Shown here piece after piece: positions 26,315 to 40,700 of a DNA stretch of 64,000 nt; position 1 is the first letter of the stretch; every line of letters begins with the position of its first letter. Both the position numbers and the translations under genes were made by a program. This DNA is from Xylocopa sonorina. Taxonomy: Eukaryota > Arthropoda > Insecta > Hymenoptera > Apidae. Below the pieces are notes generated by a model. The model saw only the letters and a list, made by a program, of their open reading frames with translations, ran no database searches and was not told the origin of the DNA. The DNA lies in NCBI RefSeq assembly GCF_050948175.1, contig NW_027490384.1:346554-410553 (forward strand), read 5' to 3'.

Positions 26315-28690
26315 CTCGTTTTAAGAAGCATTTGAACTCTATTGCTACGATACCTGGACATCTGCAGACGCTATTTCCTAGCAAGGAAGTGTCGCATTTA
26401 CATTCATTTGAAGTGTAGACGAGGAATACATGACACTTCGCAAATCATATTATATCTTACCATGAAACATAGAAATGAGATGCGATATCGCGTTTTAAGT
26501 ATCATAAGAACTCCATTGCTACGATACGTAGACATCTGCAAACGCCATTTCCTTGCAAGGAGGTGTCGCATTTACATTCATTTGAATCGTAGACGAGGAA
26601 TGCATAACACTTCGCAATGAATATTATATCTTATCATGAAACATAAATATGAGATGCAATATCTCGTTTTAAGAAGCATTTCAACTCTATTGCTACGATA
26701 CCTAGACATGTGCAGACGCTATTTCCTAGCAAGGTAGTGTCGCATTTACATTCATTTGAAGTGTAGACGAGGAATACATGACACTTCGCAAATCATATTA
26801 TATCTTACCATGAAACATAGAAGTGAGATGCGATATCGCGTTTTAAGAAGCATTAGAAATCTATTACTACTATACGTAGACATCTGCAAACGCTATTTTC
26901 TAGTGAGGAAGTGTCGCATTCACATTCCTTTGAAGTGTAGACGAGGAATACATAACACCTCGCAAATCATATTATATCTTACCATGAAACATAGAAATGA
27001 GATGCAATATCGCGTTTTAAGAATCATAAGAACCCTACTGCTACGATACGTAGACATCTGCAAACGCTATTTACTTGCTAGGAAGTGTCGCATTTACATT
27101 CATTTGAAGTGTAGACGAGGAATACATGACACTTCGCAAATCATATTATATCTTACCATGAAACATAGAAATGAGATGCGATATCGCGTTTTAAGAAGCA
27201 TTTGATCTCTATTGCTTCGATTGGTAGACATCTGCAAACGCTATTTCCTTGCAAGGAAGTGTCGCATTTACATTCATTTGAAGTGTAGACGAGGAATACA
27301 TAACACTTCGCAAATCATATTATATCTTACCATGAAACATAGACATGAGATGCGATATCGCGTTTTAAGAAGCATTAGAAATCTATTGCTACGATACGTA
27401 GACATCTGCAAACGCTATTTCTTTGCAAGGAAGTGTTGCATTTACATTCATTTGAAGTGTAGACGAGGAATACATAACACTTCGCAAATCATATTATATC
27501 TTACCATGAAACATAGAAATGAGATGCGATATCGCGTTTTAAGAAGCATTAGAACTCTACTGCTACGATAGGTAGACATCTGCAAACGCTATTTCCTTGC
27601 GAGGAAGTGTCGCATTTACATTCATTTGAAGTGTAGACGAGGAATACATCACACTTCGCTAATCATATTATATCTTACCATGAAAAATAGAAATGGGATG
27701 CGATATTGCGTTTTGAGAAGCATTAGAACTCTATCGCTACGATACCTAGACATCTGGAGACGCTATTTCCTTTCAAGGGAGTGTCGCATCTACATTCATT
27801 TGAAGTGTAGACGAGGAATACATAACACTTCGCAAATCATATTATATCTTACCATGAAACATAGAAATGAGATGCGATATCGCGTTTTAAGAATCATAAG
27901 AACTCTATTGCTACGATACGTAGACATCTGCAGACGCTATTTCCTTGCAAGGAAGTGTCGCATTTACGTTCATTTGAAGTGTAGACGAGGAATACATAAC
28001 ACTTCGCAAATCATATTATATCTTACCATGAAACATAGAAATGAGTTGCGATATCGCGTTTTAAGAAGCATTAGAACTCCATCGCTACGATACCTAGACT
28101 TCTGCAGACGCTATTTCCTTGCAAGGAAGTGTCGCATTTACATTCATTTGACGTGTAGACGAGGAATACATAACACTTCGCAAATCATATTATATCTTAC
28201 CATGAACCATAGAAATGAGATGCGATATCGGGTTTTAAGAATCATAAGAACTCTATTGCTACGATACGTAGACATCTGCAAACACTATTTCCTAGCGAGG
28301 AAGTGTCGCATTTACATTCATTTGAAGTGTAGACGAGGAATACATAACACCTCGTAAATCATATTATATCTTACCATGAAACATAGAAATGAGATGCGAT
28401 ATCGCGTTTTAAGAAGCATTAGAACTCTACTGCTACGATAGGTAGATATCTGCAAACGTTATTTCCTTGCAAGGAAGTGTCGCATTTACATTCATTTGAA
28501 TCGCAGAAGAGGAATGCATAACACTTCGCAATGAATATTATATCTTATCATAAAACATAGATATGAGATGCAATATCTCGTTTTAAGAAGCATTTGAACA
28601 CTATTGCTACGATACCTAGACATCTGTAGACGCTATTTCCTAGCAAGGAAGTGTCGCATTTACATTCATTTGAAGTGTAGACGGGGAATA
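26315..28690. repeat. 2,784-bp-offset duplication, copy 1
   Basis: Near-identical to 29099-31474. Shared variants include AACGCCATTTCC, TTACTACTATACG, CATAGACATGAG, CATGAAAAATAGAAATGGG, ATCTGGAGACGC, GAACCATAGAAATG with GATATCGGGTTTT, and CTGTAGACGC. By eye only scattered substitutions separate the copies, so this is among the most recent events in the window. Confidence 0.85.
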
Positions 28691-29098
28691 CATAACACTT
28701 CGCAAATCATATTATATCTTACCATGAAACATAGAAATGAGATGCGATATCGCGTTTTAAGAATCATAAGAACTTTATTGCTACGATACGTAGACAACTG
28801 CAAACGCTATTTCCTTGCAAGGAAGTGTCACATTTACATTCATTTGTATCGTAGACGAGGAATGCATAACACTTCGCAATGAATATTATATCTTATCATG
28901 AAACATAGATATGTGATGCAATATCTCTTTTTAAGAAGAATTTGAACACTATTGCTTCGATACGTAGACATCTGCAAACGCTATTTCCTTGCAAGGAAGT
29001 GTCGCATTTACATTCATTTGAAGTGTAGACGAGGAATACATAACACTTCGCAAATCATATTATATCTTACCATGAGACATAGAAATGAGATGCGATAT

Positions 29099-31474
29099 CG
29101 CGTTTTAAGAAGCATTTGAACTCTATTGCTACGATACCTGGACATCTGCAGACGCTATTTCCTAGCAAGGAAGTGTCGCATTTACATTCATTTGAAGTGT
29201 AGACGAGGAATACATGACACTTCGCAAATCATATTATATCTTACCATGAAACATAGAAATGAGATGCGATATCGCGTTTTAAGTATCATAAGAACTCCAT
29301 TGCTACGATACGTAGACATCTGCAAACGCCATTTCCTTGCAAGGAGGTGTCGCATTTACATTCATTTGAATCGTAGACGAGGAATGCATAACACTTCGCA
29401 ATGAATATTATATCTTATCATGAAACATAGATATGAGATGCAATATCTCGTTTTAAGAAGCATTTCAACTCTATTGCTACGATACCTAGACATGTGCAGA
29501 CGCTATTTCCTAGCAAGGTAGTGTCGCATTTACATTCATTTGAAGTGTAGACGAGGAATACATGACACTTCGCAAATCATATTATATCTTACCATGAAAC
29601 ATAGAAGTGAGATGCGATATCGCGTTTTAAGAAGCATTAGAAATCTATTACTACTATACGTAGACATCTGCAAACGCTATTTTCTAGTGAGGAAGTGTCG
29701 CATTCACATTCCTTTAAAGTGTAGACGAGGAATACATAACACCTCGCAAATCATATTATATCTTACCATGAAACATAGAAATGAGATGCAATATCGCGTT
29801 TTAAGAATCATAAGAACCCTACTGCTACGATACGTAGACATCTGCAAACGCTATTTACTTGCTAGGAAGTGTCGCATTTACATTCATTTGAAGTGTAGAC
29901 GAGGAATACATGACACTTCGCAAATCATATTATATCTTACCATGAAACATAGAAATGAGATGCGATATCGCGTTTTAAGAAGCATTTGAACTCTATTGCT
30001 TCGATAGGTAGACATCTGCAAACGCTATTTCCTTGCAAGGAAGTGTCGCATTTACATTCATTTGAAGTGTAGACGAGGAATACATAACACTTCGCAAATC
30101 ATATTATATCTTACCATGAAACATAGACATGAGATGCGATATCGCGTTTTAAGAAGCATTAGAAATCTATTGCTACGATACGTAGACATCTGCAAACGCT
30201 ATTTCTTTGCAAGGAAGTGTTGCATTTACATTCATTTGAAGTGTAGACGAGGAATACATAACAATTCGCAAATCATATTATATCTTACCATGAAACATAG
30301 AAATGAGATGCGATATCGCGTTTTAAGAAGCATTAGAACTCTACTGCTACGATAGGTAGACATCTGCAAACGCTATTTCCTTGCGAGGAAGTGTCGCATT
30401 TACATTCATTTGAAGTGTAGACGAGGAATACATCACACTTCGCTAATCATATTATATCTTACCATGAAAAATAGAAATGGGATGCGATATTGCGTTTTGA
30501 GAAGCATTAGAACTCTATCGCTACGATACCTAGACATCTGGAGACGCTATTTCCTTTCAAGGGAGTGTCGCATCTACATTCATTTGAAGTGTAGACGAGG
30601 AATACATAACACTTCGCAAATCATATTATATCTTACCATGAAACATAGAAATGAGATGCGATATCGCGTTTTAAGAATCATAAGAACTCTATTGCTACGA
30701 TACGTAGACATCTGCAGACGCTATTTCCTTGCAAGGAAGTGTCGCATTTACGTTCATTTGAAGTGTAGACGAGGAATACATAACACTTCGCAAATCATAT
30801 TATATCTTACCATGAAACATAGAAATGAGTTGCGATATCGCGTTTTAAGAAGCATTAGAACTCCATCGCTACGATACCTAGACTTCTGCAGACGCTATTT
30901 CCTTGCAAGGAAGTGTCGCATTTACATTCATTTGACGTGTAGACGAGGAATACATAACACTTCGCAAATCATATTATATCTTACCATGAACCATAGAAAT
31001 GAGATGCGATATCGGGTTTTAAGAATCATAAGAACTCTATTGCTACGATACGTAGACATCTGCAAACACTATTTCCTAGCGAGGAAGTGTCGTATTTACA
31101 TTCATTTGAAGTGTAGACGAGGAATACATAACACCTCGTAAATCATATTATATCTTACCATGAAACATAGAAATGAGATGCGATATCGCGTTTTAAGAAG
31201 CATTAGAACTCTACTGCTACGATAGGTAGATATCTGCAAACGTTATTTCCTTGCAAGGAAGTGTCGCATTTACATTCATTTGAATCGCAGACGAGGAATG
31301 CATAACACTTCGCAATGAATATTATATCTTATCATAAAACATAGATATGAGATGCAATATCTCGTTTTAAGAAGCATTTGAACACTATTGCTACGATACC
31401 TAGACATCTGTAGACGCTATTTCCTAGCAAGGAAGTGCCGCATTTACATTCATTTGAAGTGTAGACGAGGAATA
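29099..31474. repeat. 2,784-bp-offset duplication, copy 2
   Basis: Second copy of 26315-28690. It runs out in the monomer starting at 31442, where a different monomer (the C-like one) begins, so the right breakpoint adjoins the presumed ancestor of the C-D pair. Confidence 0.85.
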
Positions 31475-31789
31475 CATAACACTTCGCAAACCATATAATA
31501 TCTTACCATGAAACATAGAAATGAGATGCGATATCGCGTTTTAAGAAGCATTAGAACTCTATTGCTACGATACCTAGACGTCTGCGGACGCTATTTCCTA
31601 GCAAGGAAGTGTCGCATTTACGTTCATTTGAATCGTAGACGTAGAATGCATAACACTTCGCAATGAATAATATATCTTATCATGAAACATAGATATGTGA
31701 TGCAATATCTCTTTTTAAGAAGAATTTGAACACTATTGCTTCGATACGTAAACATCTGCAAACGCTATTTCCTTGCAAGGAAGTGTCGC
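31442..31789. repeat. Presumed ancestor of the C-D dimer
   Basis: The monomer at 31442-31615 has the CATATAATATC typical of type C but keeps ACCATG and GCGTTTTAAG, so neither C deletion is present and it is 174 bp. The next monomer, 31616-31789, has D features (ACGTTCATTTGAATCG, GTAGACGTAGAATG, AATGAATAATATATC, GATATGTGATG) but still ATATCTC where most later D copies have ATATCAC. The pair therefore looks intermediate between ordinary A-B and the C-D dimers found after 45 kb. Confidence 0.7.
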
Positions 31790-34700
31790 ATTTACATTCA
31801 TTTGAAGTGTAGACGAGGAATACATAACACTTCGCAAATCATATTATATCTTACCATGAAACATAGAAATGAGATGCGATATCGCGTTTTAAGAAGCATT
31901 AGAAATCTATTGCTACGATACGTAGACATCTGCAAACGCTATTTCTTTGCAAGGAAGTGTCGCATTTACATTGATTTGAAGTGTAGACGAGGAATACATA
32001 ACACTTCGCAAATCATATTATATCTTATCATGAAACATAGAAATGAGATGCGATATCGCGTTTTAAGAAGCATTAGAACTCTACTGCTACGATAGGTAGA
32101 CATCTGCAAACGCTATTTCCTTGCGAGGAAGTGTCGCATTTACATTCATTTGAAGTGTAGAGGAGGAATACATCACACTTCGCTAATCATATTATATCTT
32201 ACCATGAAACATAGAAATGAGATGCGATATTGCGTTTTGAGAAGCATTAGAACTCTATCGCTACGATACCTAGACATCTGCAGACGCTATTTCCTTTCAA
32301 GGGAGTGTCGCATTTACATTCATTTGAAGTGCAGACGAGGAGCACATAACACTACGCAAATCATATTATATCTTACCATGAAACATAGAAATGAGATGCG
32401 ATATCGCGTTTTAAGAATCATAAGAACTCTATTGCTACGATTCGTAGACATCTGCAAACGCACTTTCCTTGCAGGGAAGTGTCGCATTAACATTCATATG
32501 AAGTGTAGACGAGGAATACATAACACTTCGCAAATCATATTATATCTTACCATGAAACATAGAAATGGGATGCGATATCGCGTTTTAAGAATCATATGAA
32601 CTCTATTGCTACGATACGTAGACATCTGCAGACGCTATTTCCTTGCAAGGAAGTGTCGCATTTACATTAATTTGAAGTGTAGACGAGGAATACATGACAC
32701 TTCGCAAATAATATTATATCTTACCATGAAACATAGGAATGAGATGCGATATAGCGTTTTACGAAGCATTAGAACTCCATTGCTACGATACGTAGACATC
32801 TGCAAACGCTATTTCCTTGCAAGGAGGTGTCGCATTTACATTCATTTGAATCGTAGACGAGGAATGCATAACACTTCGCAGTGAATATTATATCTTATCA
32901 TGAAACATAGATATGACATGCAATATCTCGTTTTAAGAAGCATTTCAACTCTATTGCTACGATACCTAGACATGTGCAGACGCTATTTCCTAGCAAGGTA
33001 GTGTCGCATTTACATTCATTTGAAGTGTAGACGAGGAATACATGACACTTCGCAAATCATATTATATCTTACCATGAAGCATAGAAGTGAGAAGCGATAT
33101 CGCGTTTTAAGAAGCATTAGGAATCTATTGCTACTATACGTAGACATCTGCAAACGTTATTTTCTAGTGAGGAAGTGTCGCATTCACATTCCTTTGAAGT
33201 GTAGACGAGGAATACATAACACCTCGCAAATCATATTATATCTTACCATGAAACATAGAAATGAGATGCAATGTCGCGTTTTAAGAATCATAAGGACCCT
33301 ACTGCTACGATACGTAGACATCTGCAAACGCTATTTACTTGCTAGGAAGTGTCGCATTTACATTCATTTGAAGTGTAGACGAGGAATACATGACACTTCG
33401 CAAATCATATTATATCTTACCATGAAACATAGAAATGAGATGCGATATCGCGTTTTAAGAAGCATTAGAAATCTATTGCTACGATACGTAGACATCTGCA
33501 AACGCTATTTACTTGCTAGGAAGTGTTGCATTTACATTCATTTGAAGTGTAGACGAGGAATACATAACACTTCGCAAATCATATTATATCTTACCATGAA
33601 ACATAGAAATGAGATGCGATATAGCGTTTTACGAAGCATTAGAACTCTATTGCTACGATAGGTAGACATCTGCAAACGCTATTTCCTTGCAAGGAAGTGT
33701 CGCATTTACATTCATTTGAAGTGTAGACGAGGAATACATAACACTTCGCAAATCATATTATATCTTCCCATGAAACATAGAAATGAGATGCGATATCGCG
33801 TTTTAAGAAGCATTAGAAATCTATTGCTATGATACGTAGACATCTGCAGACGCTATTTCATTGCAAGGAAGTGTCGCATTTACATTCATTTGAAGTGTAG
33901 GCGAGTAATACATCACACTTCGCAAATCATATTCTATTTTACCATGAAACATAGAAATGAGATGCAATATCGCGTTTTAAGAATCATAAGAACCCTATTG
34001 CTACGATACGTAGACATCTGCAGACGCTATTTCCTTGCTAGGAAGTGTCGCATTTACATTCATTTGAAGTGTAGACGAGGAATACATGACACTTCGCAAA
34101 TCATATTATAACTTACCATGAAACATAGAAATGAGAAGCGATATCGCGTTTTAAAAGGCATTAGAAATCTATTGCTACGATACGTAGACATCTGCAAACG
34201 CTATTTCCTTGCTAGGAAGTGTCGCATTTTCATTCATTTGAAGTGTAGACGAGGAATACATGACACTTCGCAAATCATATTATATCTTACCACGAAACAT
34301 AGAAATGAGATGCGATATCGCGTTTTAAGAAGCATTAGATATCTACTGCTACGATACGTAGACATCTGCAGACGCTATTTCCTTGCAAGGAAGTGTCGCA
34401 TTTACATTCATTTGAAGTGTAGACGGGGAATACATAACACTTCGCAAATCATATTATATCTTACCATGAAACATAGAAATGAGATGCGATATCGCGTTTT
34501 AAGAATCATAAGAACTCTATTGCTACGATACGTAGACAACTGCAAACGCTATTTCCTTGCAAGGAAGTGTCACATTTACATTCATTTGTATCGTAGACGA
34601 GGAATGCATAACACTTCGCAATGAATATTATATCTTATCATGAAACATAGAAATGAGATGCGATATCGCGTTTTAAGAAGCATTAGAACTCTATTGCTAC

Positions 34701-37700
34701 GACAGGTAGACATCTGCAAACGCTATTTCCTTGCAAGGAAGTGTCGCATTTTCATTCATTTGAAGTGTAGACGAGGAATACATGACACTTCGCAAATCAT
34801 ATTATATCTTACCATGAAACATAGAAATGAGATGCGATATCGCGTTTTAAGAAGCATTAGATATCTACTGCTACGATACGTAGACATCTGCAGACGCTAT
34901 TTCATTGCAAGGAAGTGTCGCATTTACATTCATGTGAAGTGTAGACGAGGAATACATAACACTTCGCAAATCATATTATATCTTACCATGAAACATAGAA
35001 ATGAGATGCGATATAGCGTTTTACGAAGCATTAGAACTCTATTGCTACGATAGGTAGACATCTGCAAACGCTATTTCCTTGCAAGGAAGTGTCGCATTTA
35101 CATTCATTTGAATCCTAAACAAGGAATGCATAACACTTCGCAGTGAATATTATATCTTATCATGAAACATAGATATGAGATGCAATATCTCGTTTTAAGA
35201 AGCATTTGAACTCTATTGCTACGATACCTGGACATCTGCAGACGCTATTTCCTAGCAAGGAAGTGTCGCATTTACATTCATTTGAAGTGTAGACGGGGAA
35301 TACATAACACTTCGCAAATCATATTATATCTTACCATGAAACATAGAAATGAGATGCGATATCGCGTTTTAAGAATCATAAGAACTCTATTGCTACGATA
35401 CGTAGACAACTGCAAACGCTATTTCCTTGCAAGGAAGTGTCACATTTACATTCATTTGTATCGTAGACGAGGAATGCATAACACTTCGCAATGAATATTA
35501 TATCTTATCATGAAACATAGAAATGAGATGCGATATCGCGTTTTAAGAAGCACTAGAACTCTATTGCTACGACAGGTAGACATCTGCAAACGCTATTTCC
35601 TTGCAAGGAAGTGTCGCATTTTCATTCATTTGAAGTGTAGACGAGGAATACATGACACTTCGCAAATCATATTATATCTTACCATGAAACATAGAAATGA
35701 GATGCGATATCGCGTTTTAAGAAGCATTAGAAATCTATTGCTACGATACGTAGATATCTGCAGACGCTATTTCCTTGCTAGGAAGTGTCGCACTTACATT
35801 CATTTGAAGTGTAGACGAGGAATACATGACACGTCGCTAATCATATTATATCTTACCATGAAACATAGAAATGAGATGCGATATTGCGTTTTAAGAAGCA
35901 TTAGATATCTATTGCTACGATACTTAGACATCTGCAAACGCTATTTCTTTGCAAGGAAGTGTCGCATTTACATTCATTTGAAGTGTAGACGAGGAATACA
36001 TAACACTTCGCAAATCATATTATATCTTACCATGAAACATAGAAATGAGATGCGATATCGCGTTTTAAGAAGCATTAGATATCTACAGCTACGATACGTA
36101 GACATCTGCAGACGCTATTTCCTTGCAAGGAAGTGTCGCATTTACATTAATTTGAAGTGTAGACGAGGAATACATGACACTCCGCAAATAATATTATATC
36201 TTACCATGAAACATAGAAATGAGATGCGATATCGCGTTTTAAGAAGCATTAGAAATCTATTGCTACGATACGTAGACATCTGCAAACGCTATTTCCTTGC
36301 TAGGAAGTGTCGCACTTACATTCATTTGAAGTGTAGACGAGGAATACATGACACGTCGCTAATCATATTATATCTTACCCTGAAACATAGAAATGAGATG
36401 CGATATTGCGTTTTAAGAAGCATTAGATATCTATTGCTACGATAGGTAGACATCTGCAAACGCTATTTCCTTGCAAGGAAGTGTCGCATTTACATTCATT
36501 TGAATCCTAAACAAGGAATGCATAACACTTCGCAGTGAATATTATATCTTATCATGAAACATAGATATGAGATGCAATATCTCGCTTTAAGAAGCATTTG
36601 AACTCTATTGCTACGATACCTGGACATCTGCAGACGCTATTTCCTAGCAAGGAAGTGTCGCATTTACATTTATTTGAAGTGTAGACGAGGAAAACATGAC
36701 ACTTCGCAAATCATATTATATCTTACCATGAAACATAGAAGTGAGATGCGATATCGCGTTTTAAGAAGCATTTGAACTCTATTGCTTCGATACGTAGACA
36801 TGTGCAAACGCTATTTCTTTGCAAGGAAGTGTCGCATTTACATTCATTTGAAGTGTAGACGAGGAATACATAACACTTCGCAAATCATATTATATCTTCC
36901 CATGAAACATAGAAATGAGATGCGATATCGCGTTTTAAGAAGCATTAGAAACCTATTGCTATGATACGTAGACATCTGCAGACGCTATTTCATTGCAAGG
37001 AAGTGTCGCATTTACATTCCTTTGAAGTGTAGACGAGGAATACATGACACTTCGCAAATCATATTATATCTTACCATGAAACATAGAAATGAGATGCGAT
37101 ATCGCGCTTTAAGAAGCATTTGAACTCTATTGCTACGACAGGTAGACATCTGCAAACGCTATTTCCTTGCAAGGAAGTGTCGCATTTTCATTCATTTGAA
37201 GTGTAGACGAGGAATACATGACACTTCGCAAATCATATTATATCTTCCCATGAAACATAGAAATGAGATGCGATATCGCGTTTTAAGAAGCATTAGATAT
37301 CTACAGCTACGATACGTAGACATCTGCAGACGCTATTTCCTTGCAAGGAAGTGTCGCATTTACATTAATTTGAAGTGTAGACGAGGAATACATGACACTC
37401 CGCAAATAATATTATATCTTACCATGAAACATAGAAATGAGATGCGATATCGCGTTTTAAGAAGCATTAGAAATCTATTGCTACGATACGTAGACATCTG
37501 CAAACGCTATTTCCTTGCTAGGAAGTGTCGCACTTACATTCATTTGAAGTGTAGACGAGGAATACATGACACGTCGCTAATCATATTATATCTTACCATG
37601 AAACATAGAAATGAGATGCGATATTGCGTTTTAAGAAGCAATAGATATCTATTGCTACGATACTTAGACATCTGCAAACGCTATTTCTTTGCAAGGAAGT

Positions 37701-40700
37701 GTCGCATTTACATTCATTTGAAGTGTAGACGAGGAATACATAACACTTCGCAAATCATATTATATCTTACCATGAAACATAGAAATGAGATGCAATATAG
37801 CGTTTTACGAAGCATTAGAACTCTATTGCTACGATAGGTAGACATCTGCAAACGCTATTTCCTTGCAAGGAAGTGTCGCATTTACATTCATTTGATTCCT
37901 AAACAAGGAATGCATAACATTTCGCAGTGAATATTATATCTTATCATGAAACATAGATATGAGATGCAATATCTCGCTTTAAGAAGCATTTGAACTCTAT
38001 TGCTACGATACCTGGACATCTGCAGACGCTATTTCCTAGCAAGGAAGTGTCGCATTTACATTCATTTGAAGTGTAGACGAGGAATACATGACACTTCGCA
38101 AATCATATTATATCTTACCACGAAACATAGAAATGAGATGCGATATCGCGTTTTAAGTATCATAAGAACTCCATTGCTACGATACGTAGACATCTGCAAA
38201 CGCTATTTCCTTGCAAGGAGGTGTCGCAATTACATTCATTTGAATCGTAGACGAGGAATGCATAACACTTCGCAATGAATATTATATCTTATCATGAAAC
38301 ATAGATATGAGATGCAATATCTCGTTTTAAGAAGCATTTCAACTCTATTGCTATGATACCTAGACATGTGCAGACGCTATTTCCTAGCAAGGTAGTGTCG
38401 CATTTACATTCATTTGAAGTGTAGACGAGGAATACATGACACTTCGCAAATCATATTATATCTTACCATGAAACATAGAAGTGAGAATCGATATCGCGTT
38501 TTAAGAAGCATTAGGAATCTATTGCTACTATACGTAGACATCTGCAAACGCTATTTTCTAGTGAGGAAGTGTCGCATTCACATTCCTTTGAAGTGTAGAC
38601 GAGGAATACATAACACCTCGCAAATCATATTATATCTTACCATGAAACATAGAAATGAGATGCAATGTCGCGTTTTAAGAATCATAAGAACCCTACTGCT
38701 ACGATACGTAGACATCTGCAAACGCTATTTACTTGCTAGGAAGTGTCGCATTTACATTCATTTGAAGTGTAGACGAGGAATACATGACACTTCGCAGATC
38801 ATATTATATCTTACCATGAAACATAGAAATGAGATGCGATATCGCGTTTTAAGAAGCATTTGAACTCTGTTGCTTCGATACGTAGACATCTGCAAACGCT
38901 ATTTCTTTGCAAGGAAGTGTCGCATTTACATTCTTTTGAAGTGTAGACGAGGAATACATAACACTTCGCAAATCATATTATATCTTCCCATGAAACATAG
39001 AAATGAGATGCGATATCGCGTTTTAAGAAGCATTAGAAATCTATTGCTACGATACGTAGCCTTCTGCAGACGCTATTTCCTTGCAAGGAAGTGTCGCATT
39101 TACATTAATTTGAAGTGTAGACGAGGAATACATGACACATCGCAAATCATATTATATCTTACCATGAAACATAGAAATGAGATGCGAAATCGCGTTTTAG
39201 AAGCATTAGAAATCTATTGCTACGATACGTAGACATCTGCAAACGCTATTTCCTTGCTAGGAAGTGTCGCATTTACATTCATTTGAAGTATAGACGAGGA
39301 ATACATGACACGTCGCTAATCATATTATATCTTACCATGAAACATAGAAATGAGATGCGATATTGCGTTTTAAGAAGCATTAGATATCTATTGCTACGAA
39401 ACGTAGACATCTGCAATCGCTATTTCTTTGCAAGGAAGTGTCGCATTTACATTCATTTGAAGTGTAGACGGGGAATACATAACACTTCGCAAATCATATT
39501 ATATCTTACAATGAAACATAGAAATGAGATGCGATATCGCGTTTTAAGAATCATAAGAACTTTATTGCTACGATACGTAGACAACTGCAAACGCTATTTC
39601 CTTGCAAGGAAGTGTCACATTTACATTCATTTGTATCGTAGACGAGGAATGCATAACACTTCGCAATGAATACTATATCTTATCATGAAACATAGAAATG
39701 AGATGCGATATCGCGTTTTAAGAAGCATTAGAACTCTATTGCTACGACAGGTAGACATCTGCAAACGCTATTTCCTTGCAAGGAAGTGTCGCATTTTCAT
39801 TCATTTGAAGTGTAGACGAGGAATACATGACACTTCGCAAATCATATTATATCTTACCATGAAACATAGAAATGAGATGCGATATCGCGTTTTAAGAAGC
39901 ATTAGATATCTACTGCTACGATACGTAGACATCTGCAAACGCTATTTCCTTGCAAGGAGGTGTCGCAATTACATTCATTTGAATCGTAGACGAGGAATGC
40001 ATAACACTTCGCAATGAATATTATATCTTATCATGAAACATAGATATGAGATGCAATATCTCGTTTTAAGAAGCATTTCAACTCTATTGCTATGATACCT
40101 AGACATGTGCAGACGCTATTTCCTAGCAAGGTAGTGTCGCATTTACATTCATTTGAAGTGTAGACGAGGAATACATGACACTTCGCAAATCATATTATAT
40201 CTTACCATGAAACATAGAAATGAGATGCGATATCGCGTTTTAAGAAGCATTTGAACACTGTTGCTTCGATACGTAGACATCTGCAAACGCTATTTCTTTG
40301 CAAGGAAGTGTCGCATTTACATTCATTTGAAGTGTAGACGAGGAATACATAACACTTCGCAAATCATATTATATCTTCCCATGAAACATAGAAATGAGAT
40401 GCGATATCGCGTTTTAATAAGCATTAGAAATCTATTGCTATGATACGTAGACATCTGCAGACGCTATTTCATTGCAAGGAAGTGCCGCATTTACATTCAT
40501 TTGAAGTGTAGACGAGGAATACATAACACTTCGCAAATCATATTATATCTTACCATGAAACATGGAAATGAGATGCAATATCGCGTTTTAAGAATCATAA
40601 GAACCCTATTGCTACGATACGTAGACATCTGCAGACGCTATTTCCTTGCTAGGAAGTGTCGCATTTACATTCATTTGAAGTGTAGACGAGGAATACATGA

